Positions 8,902 to 18,268 of a stretch of 64,000 nt of DNA are shown here, in pieces (within the stretch, counting starts at the first letter, position 1; each line of letters starts with the position of its first letter). This DNA comes from an uncultured Bacteroidota bacterium (GTDB taxonomy: Bacteria; Bacteroidota; Bacteroidia; Chitinophagales; Chitinophagaceae): NCBI GenBank assembly GCA_903837525.1, contig CAILUU010000016.1:62001-126000 (forward strand), read 5' to 3'. The translations under genes and the position numbers were made by a program. The notes below the pieces were generated by a model. The model was not told where the DNA came from, did not search any database, and saw only the letters and a list, made by a program, of their open reading frames with translations.

Positions 8902-11313
8902 TTACCTTATTTCTTTTTGCATTGGATTTACTCCACCGCCGCCTGCTCCCCTAGGGTTTCCACCACCACGAGATTTAAATAATTGAAATTTGCTAGGCTC
9001 GGTAAATTTAGGCCAGCTATTATTGTTTGTATTAATATCTGCCGTTTCTCTCATTGGGTCTATTTGTATAGAGGCTACTTCTTTATCTTTCATAAATGCT
9101 TTGGTAACTTTATTTTCGTTTTTTCGCCAAATATTTACTCCAATTTTTTCTACTTCTTTGGTACCATCTTTAAATGTCCATTCAATAATAATTGGCATTA
9201 CTAAACCACCTTTATTACTAAACGTTAGTTCGTACATATTTTTACTGCCTGCTATATTATAGCGTTGTGCCTCTGTAAAAGTATCTATAGCCATTGCTGG
9301 TCGGGTAATTTCAAAAGGTGTATTATCAATTTTTGCTAAGCCTCTATCGTATCTCCAATAAAAATCTCTTAGTGTTTCATCAGCATCTGTTTCAAATATT
9401 ATATTCTTATCTGCCCTATTTCGTATTTTAGATATATCGTCAAATGAATTTAATTGTGGCTTAGCTACAGGTATTTTTACAGTGCCAGCAGAGCTGGGTG
9501 TAACTTGCTTATTACTTACATCTGTATTTAAGTTTGCCCACTTAACGGTATCTAACGAAATATCGCAAGCCTCTGTACCATAAAACCATCCTCTCCAATA
9601 CCAATCTAAATCTTCGGCACTAGCATCTTCCATTGTTCTAAATAAATCAGCTGGGGTTGGGTGCTTAAATGCCCATCTTCTTGCATATTCTCTAAACGAA
9701 TAATCAAACAACTCTCTACCCATTATGGTTTCTCTTAAAATATTTAAACCAGTAGCTGGTTTACTGTATGCATTAGGACCAAACTGAATAATATTTTCGC
9801 TATTACTCATGATAGGTTCTAGCTGATCTTTAGGCAACTTCATATAGTCTACAATTTTGTAGGCAGGCCCTTTACCAACTGGGAATTTATTATCCCAAAG
9901 CTCTTCAGTTAAATATTCTACAAAAGAGTTTAACCCCTCATCCATCCAACTCCATTGGCGTTCATCGCTATTAATAATCATTGGAAAAAAGTTATGCCCA
10001 ACTTCGTGTATTACAACACCTAGCATTCCATTTTTTGTTCCTTCGCTATAGGTACTATTGGCCGAGTAGTTGCCATTATCATCTTTTTCGCATCTTCCAA
10101 AATTAAAACATATCATAGGATATTCCATACCGTTAGCAGCTTCTATACTTTGAGCGGTTGGGTAAGGATAAGGTATAGTAAACTTAGAATACGTTTTTAT
10201 AGTGTGTGCCACAGCTTTGGTACTGTATTTACGATACAGGGCATAGGCCTCTTTACCATATGCACTCATACACATTACTTTTTTACCACTAACCATAGTT
10301 GGCATTGCATCCCAAATAAATTTACGACTACTACCCCATGCAAAGTCTCTTACCATATCTGCCTTAAAAATCCATGTTTTTTTTGCGGTAGCTATTGTTT
10401 TTTCTTTTGCAGTTGCTTCATCTAAGGTTACAATTTCAACAACTTCTTTTGCAGTTTGTGCTGCGTTCCAACGTTGTAATTCTTTTGGCGATAAAACTGC
10501 TGCATAGTTTTGACCTTGCCCTGTACTCATTATAATATGATCAGCAGGTACCGTCATAGCTACTTTAAAATTTCCAAAAGTTAATGTAAACTCACCTGTG
10601 CCCACAAATTGGTGGTTTTGCCAACCTTGGTTATCGCTATAAACACAAAGGCGAGGATACCATTGCGACATTGTAAATAAATCGTTTCCATCTTCTGCAA
10701 AATTTTCATAGCCACCTCTTCCTCCATACTTAGTACGTTCTATAATATTATAATTCCAATCTACCCTAAAAATAAATTGCTGTCCAGGCTTTAACGCAGT
10801 TGGCAACTCAACCCTCATCATTGTTTTGTTAATAGTGTGGGGCAATAATTTACCTGTTACATCAGCAACTCTTGTAATATTAAAACCGTACTCTTTATCT
10901 TTATCCATTTTACCACTAAAGCGCTGTATATCTGCTTCGGAAATAGTCTTAGGCATAAAATTACTGCTTTGATAGCCACTGTTATTTGTTGTACTGTGTT
11001 CGTTTTCATCTAACTGTAACCATATGTAACTTAATACATCGGGTGAGTTATTGAAATAGGTAATGGTTTCTTTACCCGTTAACCTTCTGTTAGGCTCATC
11101 AAGTTCGCAAGTAATATCATAATCGCAACGCTGCTGCCAATATTTTGGGCCTGGCGCACCACTTGCTGTTCTGTACTCGTTTGGTGTAGGTATAATGGTA
11201 CCTAATTGCTCAAATCTATTGCCATGATTGCTGCCAGGATTGTTTTTTATATCCTGTGCTTTTGTTGTACAAAATGTTAGTACCGCAAAAAATAAAAAAA
11301 GAATTTTTCTCAT
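8902..11313 (-). CDS. M1 family zinc metallopeptidase, exported
   Basis: This 803-aa protein has a signal peptide (about 1-19, ending TKAQ). The gluzincin motif is complete: HEVGH (H436, E437, H440) with the third zinc ligand E459 in WMDEGLN, the spacing expected for HEXXHX18E. An AMEN-like exopeptidase signature appears upstream as NGMEYP, typical of the Bacteroidota M1 subfamily. The last ~150 residues form a beta-rich domain with a glycine-rich tail (GGGNPRGAGGGG). It probably trims peptides in the periplasm or at the cell surface. HupE/UreJ lies 22 bases upstream on the same strand, so the two are likely co-transcribed. Confidence 0.92.
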   Translation of the reverse strand: MRKILFLFFAVLTFCTTKAQDIKNNPGSNHGNRFEQLGTIIPTPNEYRTASGAPGPKYWQQRCDYDITCELDEPNRRLTGKETITYFNNSPDVLSYIWLQLDENEHSTTNNSGYQSSNFMPKTISEADIQRFSGKMDKDKEYGFNITRVADVTGKLLPHTINKTMMRVELPTALKPGQQFIFRVDWNYNIIERTKYGGRGGYENFAEDGNDLFTMSQWYPRLCVYSDNQGWQNHQFVGTGEFTLTFGNFKVAMTVPADHIIMSTGQGQNYAAVLSPKELQRWNAAQTAKEVVEIVTLDEATAKEKTIATAKKTWIFKADMVRDFAWGSSRKFIWDAMPTMVSGKKVMCMSAYGKEAYALYRKYSTKAVAHTIKTYSKFTIPYPYPTAQSIEAANGMEYPMICFNFGRCEKDDNGNYSANSTYSEGTKNGMLGVVIHEVGHNFFPMIINSDERQWSWMDEGLNSFVEYLTEELWDNKFPVGKGPAYKIVDYMKLPKDQLEPIMSNSENIIQFGPNAYSKPATGLNILRETIMGRELFDYSFREYARRWAFKHPTPADLFRTMEDASAEDLDWYWRGWFYGTEACDISLDTVKWANLNTDVSNKQVTPSSAGTVKIPVAKPQLNSFDDISKIRNRADKNIIFETDADETLRDFYWRYDRGLAKIDNTPFEITRPAMAIDTFTEAQRYNIAGSKNMYELTFSNKGGLVMPIIIEWTFKDGTKEVEKIGVNIWRKNENKVTKAFMKDKEVASIQIDPMRETADINTNNNSWPKFTEPSKFQLFKSRGGGNPRGAGGGGVNPMQKEIR

Positions 11314-11335
11314 GTTGTTATGTTGGTTTATTTAT

Positions 11336-11923
11336 CTAAATACTAGTTGTTGGCATTCGTTGTATTGCTATTGTCAAAGCTACTAAAAAAGATACAGTAC
11401 TCAAAACCCTTACCCACCATTTTTGTTGGAGCCCAATTTTATTAACTAAAAAGAAGCTAACAAGTAATATTATTATTACAACTATTAGCTGACCAACCTC
11501 TAAACCTACGTTAAAGCTAAACAAAGGAAAAGCAATCGTTTGGCTTTTTGCTAACATAAACTTTATCGTATTTGCATAACCTAGCCCATGTACTAATCCA
11601 AAAAATAATGCAAAAAGATAATTTAATTTTAGCCTATTTGCTTGGTAGTTTTTTTGTAAAAGATTAAATAGTGCCGTTATAATAATAGTGCAGGGAATTA
11701 AAAACTCTACCCAGCTTACGTTTACTTTTAATACATTATAAACGCTTAAAACTAAAGTAGCCGAGTGCCCAATTGTAAAAGCGGTAATTAGCACTAAAAC
11801 TTGTTTCCAGTCTTTCATCAAATAAATTGCTGATAATGCCAATATAAAAAGAAGGTGGTCTATTGCATTAAAACTTAGTATGTGTTGCCAACCTTGTTTA
11901 AAATAAAATAGAAAATCTTGCAT
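11336..11923 (-). CDS. HupE/UreJ family membrane protein
   Basis: This 195-aa protein has about six transmembrane helices and conserved histidines in NAIDHLLF, GHSATL and GLVHGLGYAN, matching the HupE/UreJ_2 family. HupE and UreJ are linked elsewhere to nickel uptake, but this Bacteroidota branch occurs without hydrogenase or urease genes, as here. It is followed closely by the M1 peptidase gene and is divergent from the DUF6702 gene (gap 83 bases). The trio of M1 peptidase, HupE-like and DUF6702 suggests a shared envelope or metal role; this is inference. Confidence 0.82.
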   Translation of the reverse strand: MQDFLFYFKQGWQHILSFNAIDHLLFILALSAIYLMKDWKQVLVLITAFTIGHSATLVLSVYNVLKVNVSWVEFLIPCTIIITALFNLLQKNYQANRLKLNYLFALFFGLVHGLGYANTIKFMLAKSQTIAFPLFSFNVGLEVGQLIVVIIILLVSFFLVNKIGLQQKWWVRVLSTVSFLVALTIAIQRMPTTSI

Positions 11924-12006
11924 ATAACCGAATGTTAGTTTTTTGGTACTATTTTTGTACTCAAATATGGTAATTACTTAATAAAAGTAAAAATTTGTAT
12001 AGCTGA

Positions 12007-12507
12007 ATGGCAACTATTTTATATAAATGGTTTTTTATAGTATGTATACTAATAAACTTATCGTTTGTGCACCCAGTTTTTGTAAGTGTTACAGAAATAG
12101 AGCATAATGCAACAGAAAAAATTGTAGAAATTAGTTGTAAGACTTTTGTAGATGATTTTGAAAAAGTATTACGCAAAGTTTATAATACACCCATCGATTT
12201 AATTGCTCCAAAAAATAAAGATGCTATGAATACAATTGTAGCTGATTATGTTTTAAAACATTTAGCCATTAGTATTGATGACAAAAAAAATACATTAGTT
12301 TTTATCGGTTACGAGCAAATTGAGGAAGGTATTTATTGTTATTTTCAGGTAAGCAGTATTGCAGGTTTAAAAAAAATTGCAATAACCGATAACATTATGT
12401 ATGATTATAAAAAAGATCAAGTAAGTGTAATACATGTTACCGTTGGAGGTAAAAGACAAAGTACTAAGTTAACTAACCCAACAGATAAGGTTGTATTTAA
12501 TTTTTAG
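12007..12507 (+). CDS. DUF6702 family protein
   Basis: This 166-aa protein has an N-terminal hydrophobic segment (about 8-24, probably a signal peptide ending near VHPV) and a beta-rich soluble part. The opening of the mature part (HPVFVSVTEIEHN) and the F-x-D-D-F-E motif (TFVDDFEKVL) are typical of DUF6702, a Bacteroidota family found beside M1 peptidase and HupE/UreJ genes. The function is unknown. The early HP-x-x-S-x-T-E segment is shared across the family, as I recall it. It ends 20 bases before the convergent CNNM/CorC gene. Confidence 0.72.
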   Translation: MATILYKWFFIVCILINLSFVHPVFVSVTEIEHNATEKIVEISCKTFVDDFEKVLRKVYNTPIDLIAPKNKDAMNTIVADYVLKHLAISIDDKKNTLVFIGYEQIEEGIYCYFQVSSIAGLKKIAITDNIMYDYKKDQVSVIHVTVGGKRQSTKLTNPTDKVVFNF

Positions 12508-12526
12508 GATAATTATCTACAAATTT

Positions 12527-13822
12527 TTACTCCTCCATATTATATTTTATTTCTTCAGATATTTTTACTAATAATTTATCAATTCGTTGTCCATCCATAT
12601 CTATTATTTCAAATTGAAAGCCACGCCAATCAAATGTTTCGCCAGTTTTTGGAATATGCTCCAACTCATGCAACACAAATCCAGCAAGGGTATCAAAGTC
12701 GTATTCATCTTCATTCACCCATTCTGTTTTTTCAAAATGCGATAAAAAGTTATAAAACTGTATTTGTGCATCTACCAAATAAGTTCCATCTTGCCTAGTT
12801 ATAATTTCATATTCTTCTTGTCCACTTTGCGGTACATCGCCAACGATAGCCTCTAAAATATCGTTAAGGGTTATCATACCCTCTAGTGTACCATATTCAT
12901 TTACAATAAAACAACTATGTATTTTTGTGGCTTTAAATTTTTCTAATAATTGATAGGCCGTATTGTTTTCTGGTACAAACATAGCAGGCTTAGCTAAATC
13001 TTTTAATAAAGTAGTTGCATTGGCTTTTACTAAATCTTTAACATTGATAATACCTTTTATATTATCTACTATTTCTTCGCAAACAGGATAGCTGCTAAAA
13101 ATAATATCATCAAATTTATTTTTTACATCTTCTACCGTAGACAAAACATCTAACCATTGTATATCTGTACGGTGTGTCATTAAACTTGTTATACTTCTAT
13201 CGCCTAAATGAAAAACACGTTCAATAATATCTTTTTCTTCTTCTTCAATTGTACCATGCTCACTTCCTTCGCTAATCATGGCCTTAATTTCTTCTTCGGT
13301 AACTGCACTATCCGATGATACTTTAATATTAAAAAGTTTAAAAATAAGGTTTGTAATACCGTTTAATAACCAAACTATGGGGTAGGCTATTTTAGATAAA
13401 ATATTCATGGGAAAGGCTACAGCTTTTGCAATTTTTTCTGCTCGTAGCATTCCAATGCGTTTAGGAATAAGTTCTCCAAAAACAATAGATAAAAAAGTTA
13501 CTAGTACCACAATTATTACAGTAGAAACAGTTTCTACATAAGGTATTAATACCTCAATTTGTTCCACTATGGGCTTTAAATCTTTACTAAATTTTTCGCC
13601 TGAATACACACCCGTTAAAATTGAAATAAGGGTTATTCCAATTTGTGCAGTAGATAAAAATTTTTCTGGATTTTCTGCTAAATCTAAAGCAGCTTTGGCT
13701 TTTTCATCGCCTTTATTACTCATAGCTTCTAGGCGGCCTTTTCGTACGCTAACCAAAGCAATTTCGCTCATTACAAAAAGTGCATTTACAAAAATAAGTA
13801 TTAGTAAAATTAAAATTTCCAT
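12527..13822 (-). CDS. Hemolysin-family CNNM/CorC membrane protein
   Basis: This 431-aa protein has the standard order: DUF21/CNNM transmembrane domain (about 1-190), a pair of CBS domains (about 205-325; see TDIQWLDV and EYGTLEGMITLNDILEAIVGDV) and a C-terminal CorC_HlyC domain (about 345-425). Such proteins are implicated in magnesium or cobalt efflux and are often named 'hemolysin', a historical label. The acidic linker TEEEIKAMI...EEEEKDII between DUF21 and CBS is typical. The PAP2 gene ends 8 bases... on the same strand just upstream, so PAP2, this gene and the glycosyltransferase may form one leftward unit. Confidence 0.92.
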   Translation of the reverse strand: MEILILLILIFVNALFVMSEIALVSVRKGRLEAMSNKGDEKAKAALDLAENPEKFLSTAQIGITLISILTGVYSGEKFSKDLKPIVEQIEVLIPYVETVSTVIIVVLVTFLSIVFGELIPKRIGMLRAEKIAKAVAFPMNILSKIAYPIVWLLNGITNLIFKLFNIKVSSDSAVTEEEIKAMISEGSEHGTIEEEEKDIIERVFHLGDRSITSLMTHRTDIQWLDVLSTVEDVKNKFDDIIFSSYPVCEEIVDNIKGIINVKDLVKANATTLLKDLAKPAMFVPENNTAYQLLEKFKATKIHSCFIVNEYGTLEGMITLNDILEAIVGDVPQSGQEEYEIITRQDGTYLVDAQIQFYNFLSHFEKTEWVNEDEYDFDTLAGFVLHELEHIPKTGETFDWRGFQFEIIDMDGQRIDKLLVKISEEIKYNMEE

Positions 13823-13829
13823 GTTCCTA

Positions 13830-14393
13830 TTAAATCAAACTGTGTATTTTGTTATACTGCTTGCCACACAAATATCCGATAAAAATACCAACCAAAGCTC
13901 CTCCAATAATATCAAGCGGATAATGCACTCCTACATATACTTGTGCAAATGATATGCTAAATGCCCATATAAAAGGGATAAATGACCAATTTGCCAACTG
14001 TTTTTTAAACGTAACATACAAAAACATAGCTAGCCCAAAATGGTTGGCAGCATGAGATGAAGTAAAACTAAAATTGTGGGGTATACTTCCAACTAATATT
14101 CTTATTGACCCTACCAAATCTTCATTAAAACATGGCCTTTCCCTCATAAAAAGATTTTTAATAATTTTACTGCTGAAAAAATCAGTAAATACAACAGTAC
14201 CAATCATATACATAAAGTACCACACTGCTTTTTGCTTATAATTTATTATAAAAAATAAAAGCAAAAAAAAATATAGAGGCATCCAAACTGTTGAGTTTCT
14301 TAACCAAGGAAGCAACCAATCAAAAAAAGTATTGGCTAACCCTGTGTTAACCATTTTAAATAGTACTTTATCTAACTCAATAATTTTATGCAT
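13830..14393 (-). CDS. PAP2 family phosphatase (undecaprenyl-diphosphatase-like)
   Basis: This 187-aa membrane protein has about five helices and the three PAP2 motifs: K79-x6-R86-P87 (KNLFMRERP), SSH (S112, S113, H114) and H157-x3-D161 (VHYPLD). The usual Arg of motif C3 (SRxxxxxHxxxD) is Gln151 here (AQVYVGVHYPLD), a substitution I recall in other Bacteroidota members. Enzymes of this type dephosphorylate lipid pyrophosphates such as undecaprenyl diphosphate, or act on lipid A phosphates. It sits between the CNNM/CorC gene and an ArnT-like glycosyltransferase that would use an undecaprenyl-phosphate sugar, which fits lipid-carrier recycling. Confidence 0.85.
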   Translation of the reverse strand: MHKIIELDKVLFKMVNTGLANTFFDWLLPWLRNSTVWMPLYFFLLLFFIINYKQKAVWYFMYMIGTVVFTDFFSSKIIKNLFMRERPCFNEDLVGSIRILVGSIPHNFSFTSSHAANHFGLAMFLYVTFKKQLANWSFIPFIWAFSISFAQVYVGVHYPLDIIGGALVGIFIGYLCGKQYNKIHSLI

Positions 14394-14409
14394 TATAGTT
14401 CAATTTATT

Positions 14410-16077
14410 TTAATTGACTCTTTTCTTAGTAATATACACAACTACAAAAGTATCTAAACAATTTTTTCTAGTTTTTTCATTAATAAATGTGCCATTTAGC
14501 TGGCTTATATGAAAATTTGAAAATGAATTTAAACCCGTAATATTAATAACATCTTTATTTAGTTTATTTAAATTTTCTATTGGGGTATAAACTAATAACG
14601 TATCATTATTAGCCAAAATAGAATTATTTTCTAAATTTATTATTGAATAATCTACCGTTCCGTTATAATAAAAATCAAAACAATGTGGAGTGGTGTTGTA
14701 AACAACTACTGGCTTTTTTATTTGCACACTATTCAACCACTTTGCCGCAGTAGTACCCGATTGATAAGTTAGTAAAGAAGGATAGAAAAATAAATTCAGA
14801 AATACTGCTAACAAGATAGCAAACACTATATTTATTTTAAAAATAGCGGATAAATAGAAAGGTGTTTTAATAAATACTATACACAACATAGCTAACATCA
14901 ATAGTGCAATGATTGCTATTAAATTTATAGATGCGTATATTATTGTTAAGGTTAGTATGGCTACAACCAAAATAAAAAACAAAATTGATTGTAGGATATT
15001 AATATTTTTTAAGGCTTTCGCAGAGGCATTTTCTATAAGATAAGCAGCTGTAAATATGGAAAAATGCGGTAACAAAATAATAAGATAATGCGGCAATTGA
15101 AATTTTGAAAAAGAAAACATCAAAAAAGTTAGTAAACAACTTGCCCCCATAATCCATCTTTTAGGATTAATCGTATTTTTTTTTGTAATAAATAATTGAT
15201 AAATACCAACTAAAGAAAGTAAGGCCCAAGGTAAAAATACCCATAAATAAGTGTGTATAAAAAAAGCAATATCTCCTTTTCCTTTAATTGGGCCGTTGTT
15301 AAAAAATCGGCCAAATTGGCTATCCCAAAAAAAGAAGCTTAAGCCTGACACATTCGTTTTTCCAAAAACAATTTTTGAAGGATGAAGATCAAATTGAGTA
15401 TACAATGCATATAATTCGGGCAATGTAAAAACTAAGGCAAGTAATAAAAATAAATACCATTTAATGTTAAAAAACTGTTGCCATTGTTTTGTTTTAAGCC
15501 AGTAAAATAAAAACCCAGCTGTTATAGTTATAATTGAAAAAACACCTTTAGTCATAAATGCACAAGCCATAAAAAAAGAAGCAGCTAAAATTTGCAAAAA
15601 CCATTGTTGATTATGTGCTTTATACATATGGTAAATACTTGCAAGGATAAAAGCAGTTAAATACAACTCTGCCTTTCCATCAAAATTTGAAATAATAATG
15701 TGCAAGGATGTGCCAAAAATAAGTATTGATAATTTTGCTACTTCTATTGAATAAATAGTTTTAGTAAGTTTATAGCAATAGAGCAAAGCAACAATAAAAC
15801 AAATAAAAGAAGGAAATTTATAAGCGAATGAATTTATCCCAAATAATTTAAAACTAATAGCAGCTAACCAAAAAGGCAAATGAGGTTTATCCAACCAATC
15901 TTGCCCAAAACTGTACAAATTAACCCAATCACCAGTTATCACCATTTGTTTTGCTAGCAAGGCATACAAGGTGCCATCTGGCTCAAGAATTTCATTAAAT
16001 AGTCCTGTAAAATTTAAAAGAATAATTAATGCTACTAAAAACAAAAAAGTTTTATTAGAAAGAACATATTTGTGCAT
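14410..16077 (-). CDS. ArnT-like glycosyltransferase (GT39/GT83 type)
   Basis: This 555-aa protein has about 11-12 transmembrane helices. Its first periplasmic loop carries the acidic motif EPDGTLYA (E32, D34) and DKPHLPFWL, the hallmark of PMT/ArnT-type enzymes that move a sugar from an undecaprenyl-phosphate carrier onto a lipid or protein acceptor. The C-terminal ~100 residues form a soluble periplasmic domain. In ArnT the acceptor is lipid A, but here donor and acceptor are unknown. It is 16 bases upstream of the PAP2 gene on the same strand and divergent from the LtaS-like gene. Confidence 0.85.
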   Translation of the reverse strand: MHKYVLSNKTFLFLVALIILLNFTGLFNEILEPDGTLYALLAKQMVITGDWVNLYSFGQDWLDKPHLPFWLAAISFKLFGINSFAYKFPSFICFIVALLYCYKLTKTIYSIEVAKLSILIFGTSLHIIISNFDGKAELYLTAFILASIYHMYKAHNQQWFLQILAASFFMACAFMTKGVFSIITITAGFLFYWLKTKQWQQFFNIKWYLFLLLALVFTLPELYALYTQFDLHPSKIVFGKTNVSGLSFFFWDSQFGRFFNNGPIKGKGDIAFFIHTYLWVFLPWALLSLVGIYQLFITKKNTINPKRWIMGASCLLTFLMFSFSKFQLPHYLIILLPHFSIFTAAYLIENASAKALKNINILQSILFFILVVAILTLTIIYASINLIAIIALLMLAMLCIVFIKTPFYLSAIFKINIVFAILLAVFLNLFFYPSLLTYQSGTTAAKWLNSVQIKKPVVVYNTTPHCFDFYYNGTVDYSIINLENNSILANNDTLLVYTPIENLNKLNKDVINITGLNSFSNFHISQLNGTFINEKTRKNCLDTFVVVYITKKRVN

Positions 16078-16260
16078 AGTATTAGTATAGTAGTTGCAAA
16101 TATATTCATTTATTATATAGTTTATTTACCAGCAAGTAGAAAGTAACAACTTGAAATTTTTGTATGAAATTTAAAATAAAAATAAATTAAGCAAATTTTG
16201 AATTATAAAAAAATCATACACAATAAGCTATATTCGTGTTTTGTTAAAATTAACTTGCTA

Positions 16261-18234
16261 ATGCTTATTAAATGGAGAGTTCCTAAAACCATCCAATGGA
16301 TAGTAAAACTATTCTTCATATACCTGTTTATTTTTACAGTATTTAGAATAGCAACGGTGTTTTTTTTTAAACCAAAAAACCTTAGCGTTATAGAGTTATT
16401 GCCTTCTTTTTGGCTAGGCTTAAAGTACGACTTACGTTGGATAGCTTTTATCCTCTCCCCTATTGTATTTTTTTCTCTTTTTTTAAAACTTTCTCCTTTT
16501 TACAGTGATAAAAATAAAAAGATTTGGACTATTTATTTAGGCATAATTACTTTGCTGGTATTGTTTTTTTATGGTGCCGATTTTGGCCAGTTTGCCTACA
16601 TTAATGCCAGGCTAAATGCTGATGCATTAATTTTTGCCGAAGATCCAAAGGAAAGCTTACAAATGGTTTGGCAAAGCTATCCGGTTATTTGGATTTTGAT
16701 TGGACTATTTGGAGCCGTACTAATGATGATATGGATGTTTAGAAAAACACATGTGGATATTGAGGGTAAAAATTTGAGTATTCATAAGTTTAGTTACAAA
16801 AAAAAATGGCACTTTTTAGCAGTCCTTATTTTAGGCTGGTTTATGTATGGCTTTTTTACATTAAAGCCACTAAACTTTTTTAGGGCCTTTAATTTGAATG
16901 ACGAGTTTAAAAGTAATTTAGCTTTAAATCCGTTACAAAATTTTTTTACCACCCTTCGTTTTCGAAAACCAGATTATAATACAAAAGCCAAAGAAAATTT
17001 TTCTACAATAGCGAACTTTTTAGCCATAGAAAAAAGTAATGAAACGAATCCCTATTCAAGAATTGTTTACCCTGGAACTAAAGTATTGGAAAGACAGCCG
17101 AATATTGTTTTAGTAATTTGCGAAAGCTTTAGTATGTATAAAAGCAGTATGAGCGGTAATATTTTAAATAGTACCCCCTACTTTAATGATTTATGTAAAC
17201 AAGGTATTTTTTTTAACAGATGTTTTTCTCCCACATTTGGCACTGCAAGGGGTCTATTTGCTACAGTTACAGGTATACCAGATGTATTGCTCTCTAAATT
17301 TGCTACAAGAGATACAGTAACCGTAAAACAACAAACAATTATTAACAACTTTGAGGAGTATGAAAAGTTTTATTTTATTGGAGGCAGAAGTCAATTTAAT
17401 AATTTTACTGGCTTAATTAATAACATCAAAGGAGTAACTATTTACGAAGAAGGAAAATACAAATCTGTAAAAGAAAACGTATGGGGTATTAGTGATAAAA
17501 ATTTATTTTTAGAGGCCAATACTGTGCTAGCCAAACAACAAAAGCCTTTTTTTGCTATTATACAAACAGCAGATAATCATAGACCTTTCAAAATACCCAT
17601 AGAAGATAACGATTTTGTGCAAAAAAATATTAGTGATGAGGTATTAAAGAAAAATGGTTTTGAATCGTTAAAAGAATATAATTCATTTGCTTACTCCGAT
17701 TATTGTTTTAAAAAGTTTATTGAGGCTGCTAAAAAAAATACTTACTTTAATAACACCATATTTGTTTTTGTTGGAGATCATGGTCTAGAAGGTAATGCAT
17801 CAGCTGTTTATCCAAAAGCTTGGATGGACCAACGTTTGGCAGATGAACACATTCCTCTACTATTTTATTCTCCAAATTTATTAACGGCTCAGCAACGAAA
17901 TGAAACCGTATCTCAAATAGATATTTTACCTACTATTGCCGGAATGATTCAACAACCTTATATAAATACAACTTTAGGTAGAGATTTATTGGATTCAACT
18001 AAAAAAGAAAATGCAGCCTTTATTATTTATCATGCTCCAGGCTGGATAGGTATGGTAACTGATGATTACTTCTACAGAAAAAATATTCGTATAAAAAAAG
18101 AAGAATTAGTAACAGCTACTAACAAGCCTCTTAACTTAACCCCTCTACAGCAAGATTCTGTAAAAAAATATTTATCAACCCTTACAACTTCCTTTTACGA
18201 AACGGCTAGATGGATGTTGGTGAATAATAAGTAA
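16261..18234 (+). CDS. LtaS-like sulfatase-fold phosphotransferase, membrane
   Basis: The protein is 657 aa from ATG 16261; an in-frame TTG at 16198 would add 21 residues. I prefer the ATG because the first transmembrane helix follows it directly. Four to five N-terminal helices (to about residue 210) are followed by a periplasmic alkaline-phosphatase/sulfatase-fold domain. The likely nucleophile is Thr328 in FGTARGLF, with metal ligands D506 and H507 in VGDHGLEG. Gram-positive LtaS polymerises glycerol phosphate. Gram-negative relatives transfer phosphoglycerol or phosphoethanolamine to glycans or lipid A, which is the more likely job here. It is divergent from the ArnT-like gene. Confidence 0.85.
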   Translation: MLIKWRVPKTIQWIVKLFFIYLFIFTVFRIATVFFFKPKNLSVIELLPSFWLGLKYDLRWIAFILSPIVFFSLFLKLSPFYSDKNKKIWTIYLGIITLLVLFFYGADFGQFAYINARLNADALIFAEDPKESLQMVWQSYPVIWILIGLFGAVLMMIWMFRKTHVDIEGKNLSIHKFSYKKKWHFLAVLILGWFMYGFFTLKPLNFFRAFNLNDEFKSNLALNPLQNFFTTLRFRKPDYNTKAKENFSTIANFLAIEKSNETNPYSRIVYPGTKVLERQPNIVLVICESFSMYKSSMSGNILNSTPYFNDLCKQGIFFNRCFSPTFGTARGLFATVTGIPDVLLSKFATRDTVTVKQQTIINNFEEYEKFYFIGGRSQFNNFTGLINNIKGVTIYEEGKYKSVKENVWGISDKNLFLEANTVLAKQQKPFFAIIQTADNHRPFKIPIEDNDFVQKNISDEVLKKNGFESLKEYNSFAYSDYCFKKFIEAAKKNTYFNNTIFVFVGDHGLEGNASAVYPKAWMDQRLADEHIPLLFYSPNLLTAQQRNETVSQIDILPTIAGMIQQPYINTTLGRDLLDSTKKENAAFIIYHAPGWIGMVTDDYFYRKNIRIKKEELVTATNKPLNLTPLQQDSVKKYLSTLTTSFYETARWMLVNNK

Positions 18235-18268
18235 CAAGATAAAATAGGCATCGGATATAATTTGGGCA

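Noticed and set aside
16198-16260. Longer start (TTG) for the LtaS-like gene
   Set aside because: The extra 21 residues add nothing recognisable, and the ATG at 16261 directly precedes the first membrane helix; it cannot be fully excluded.
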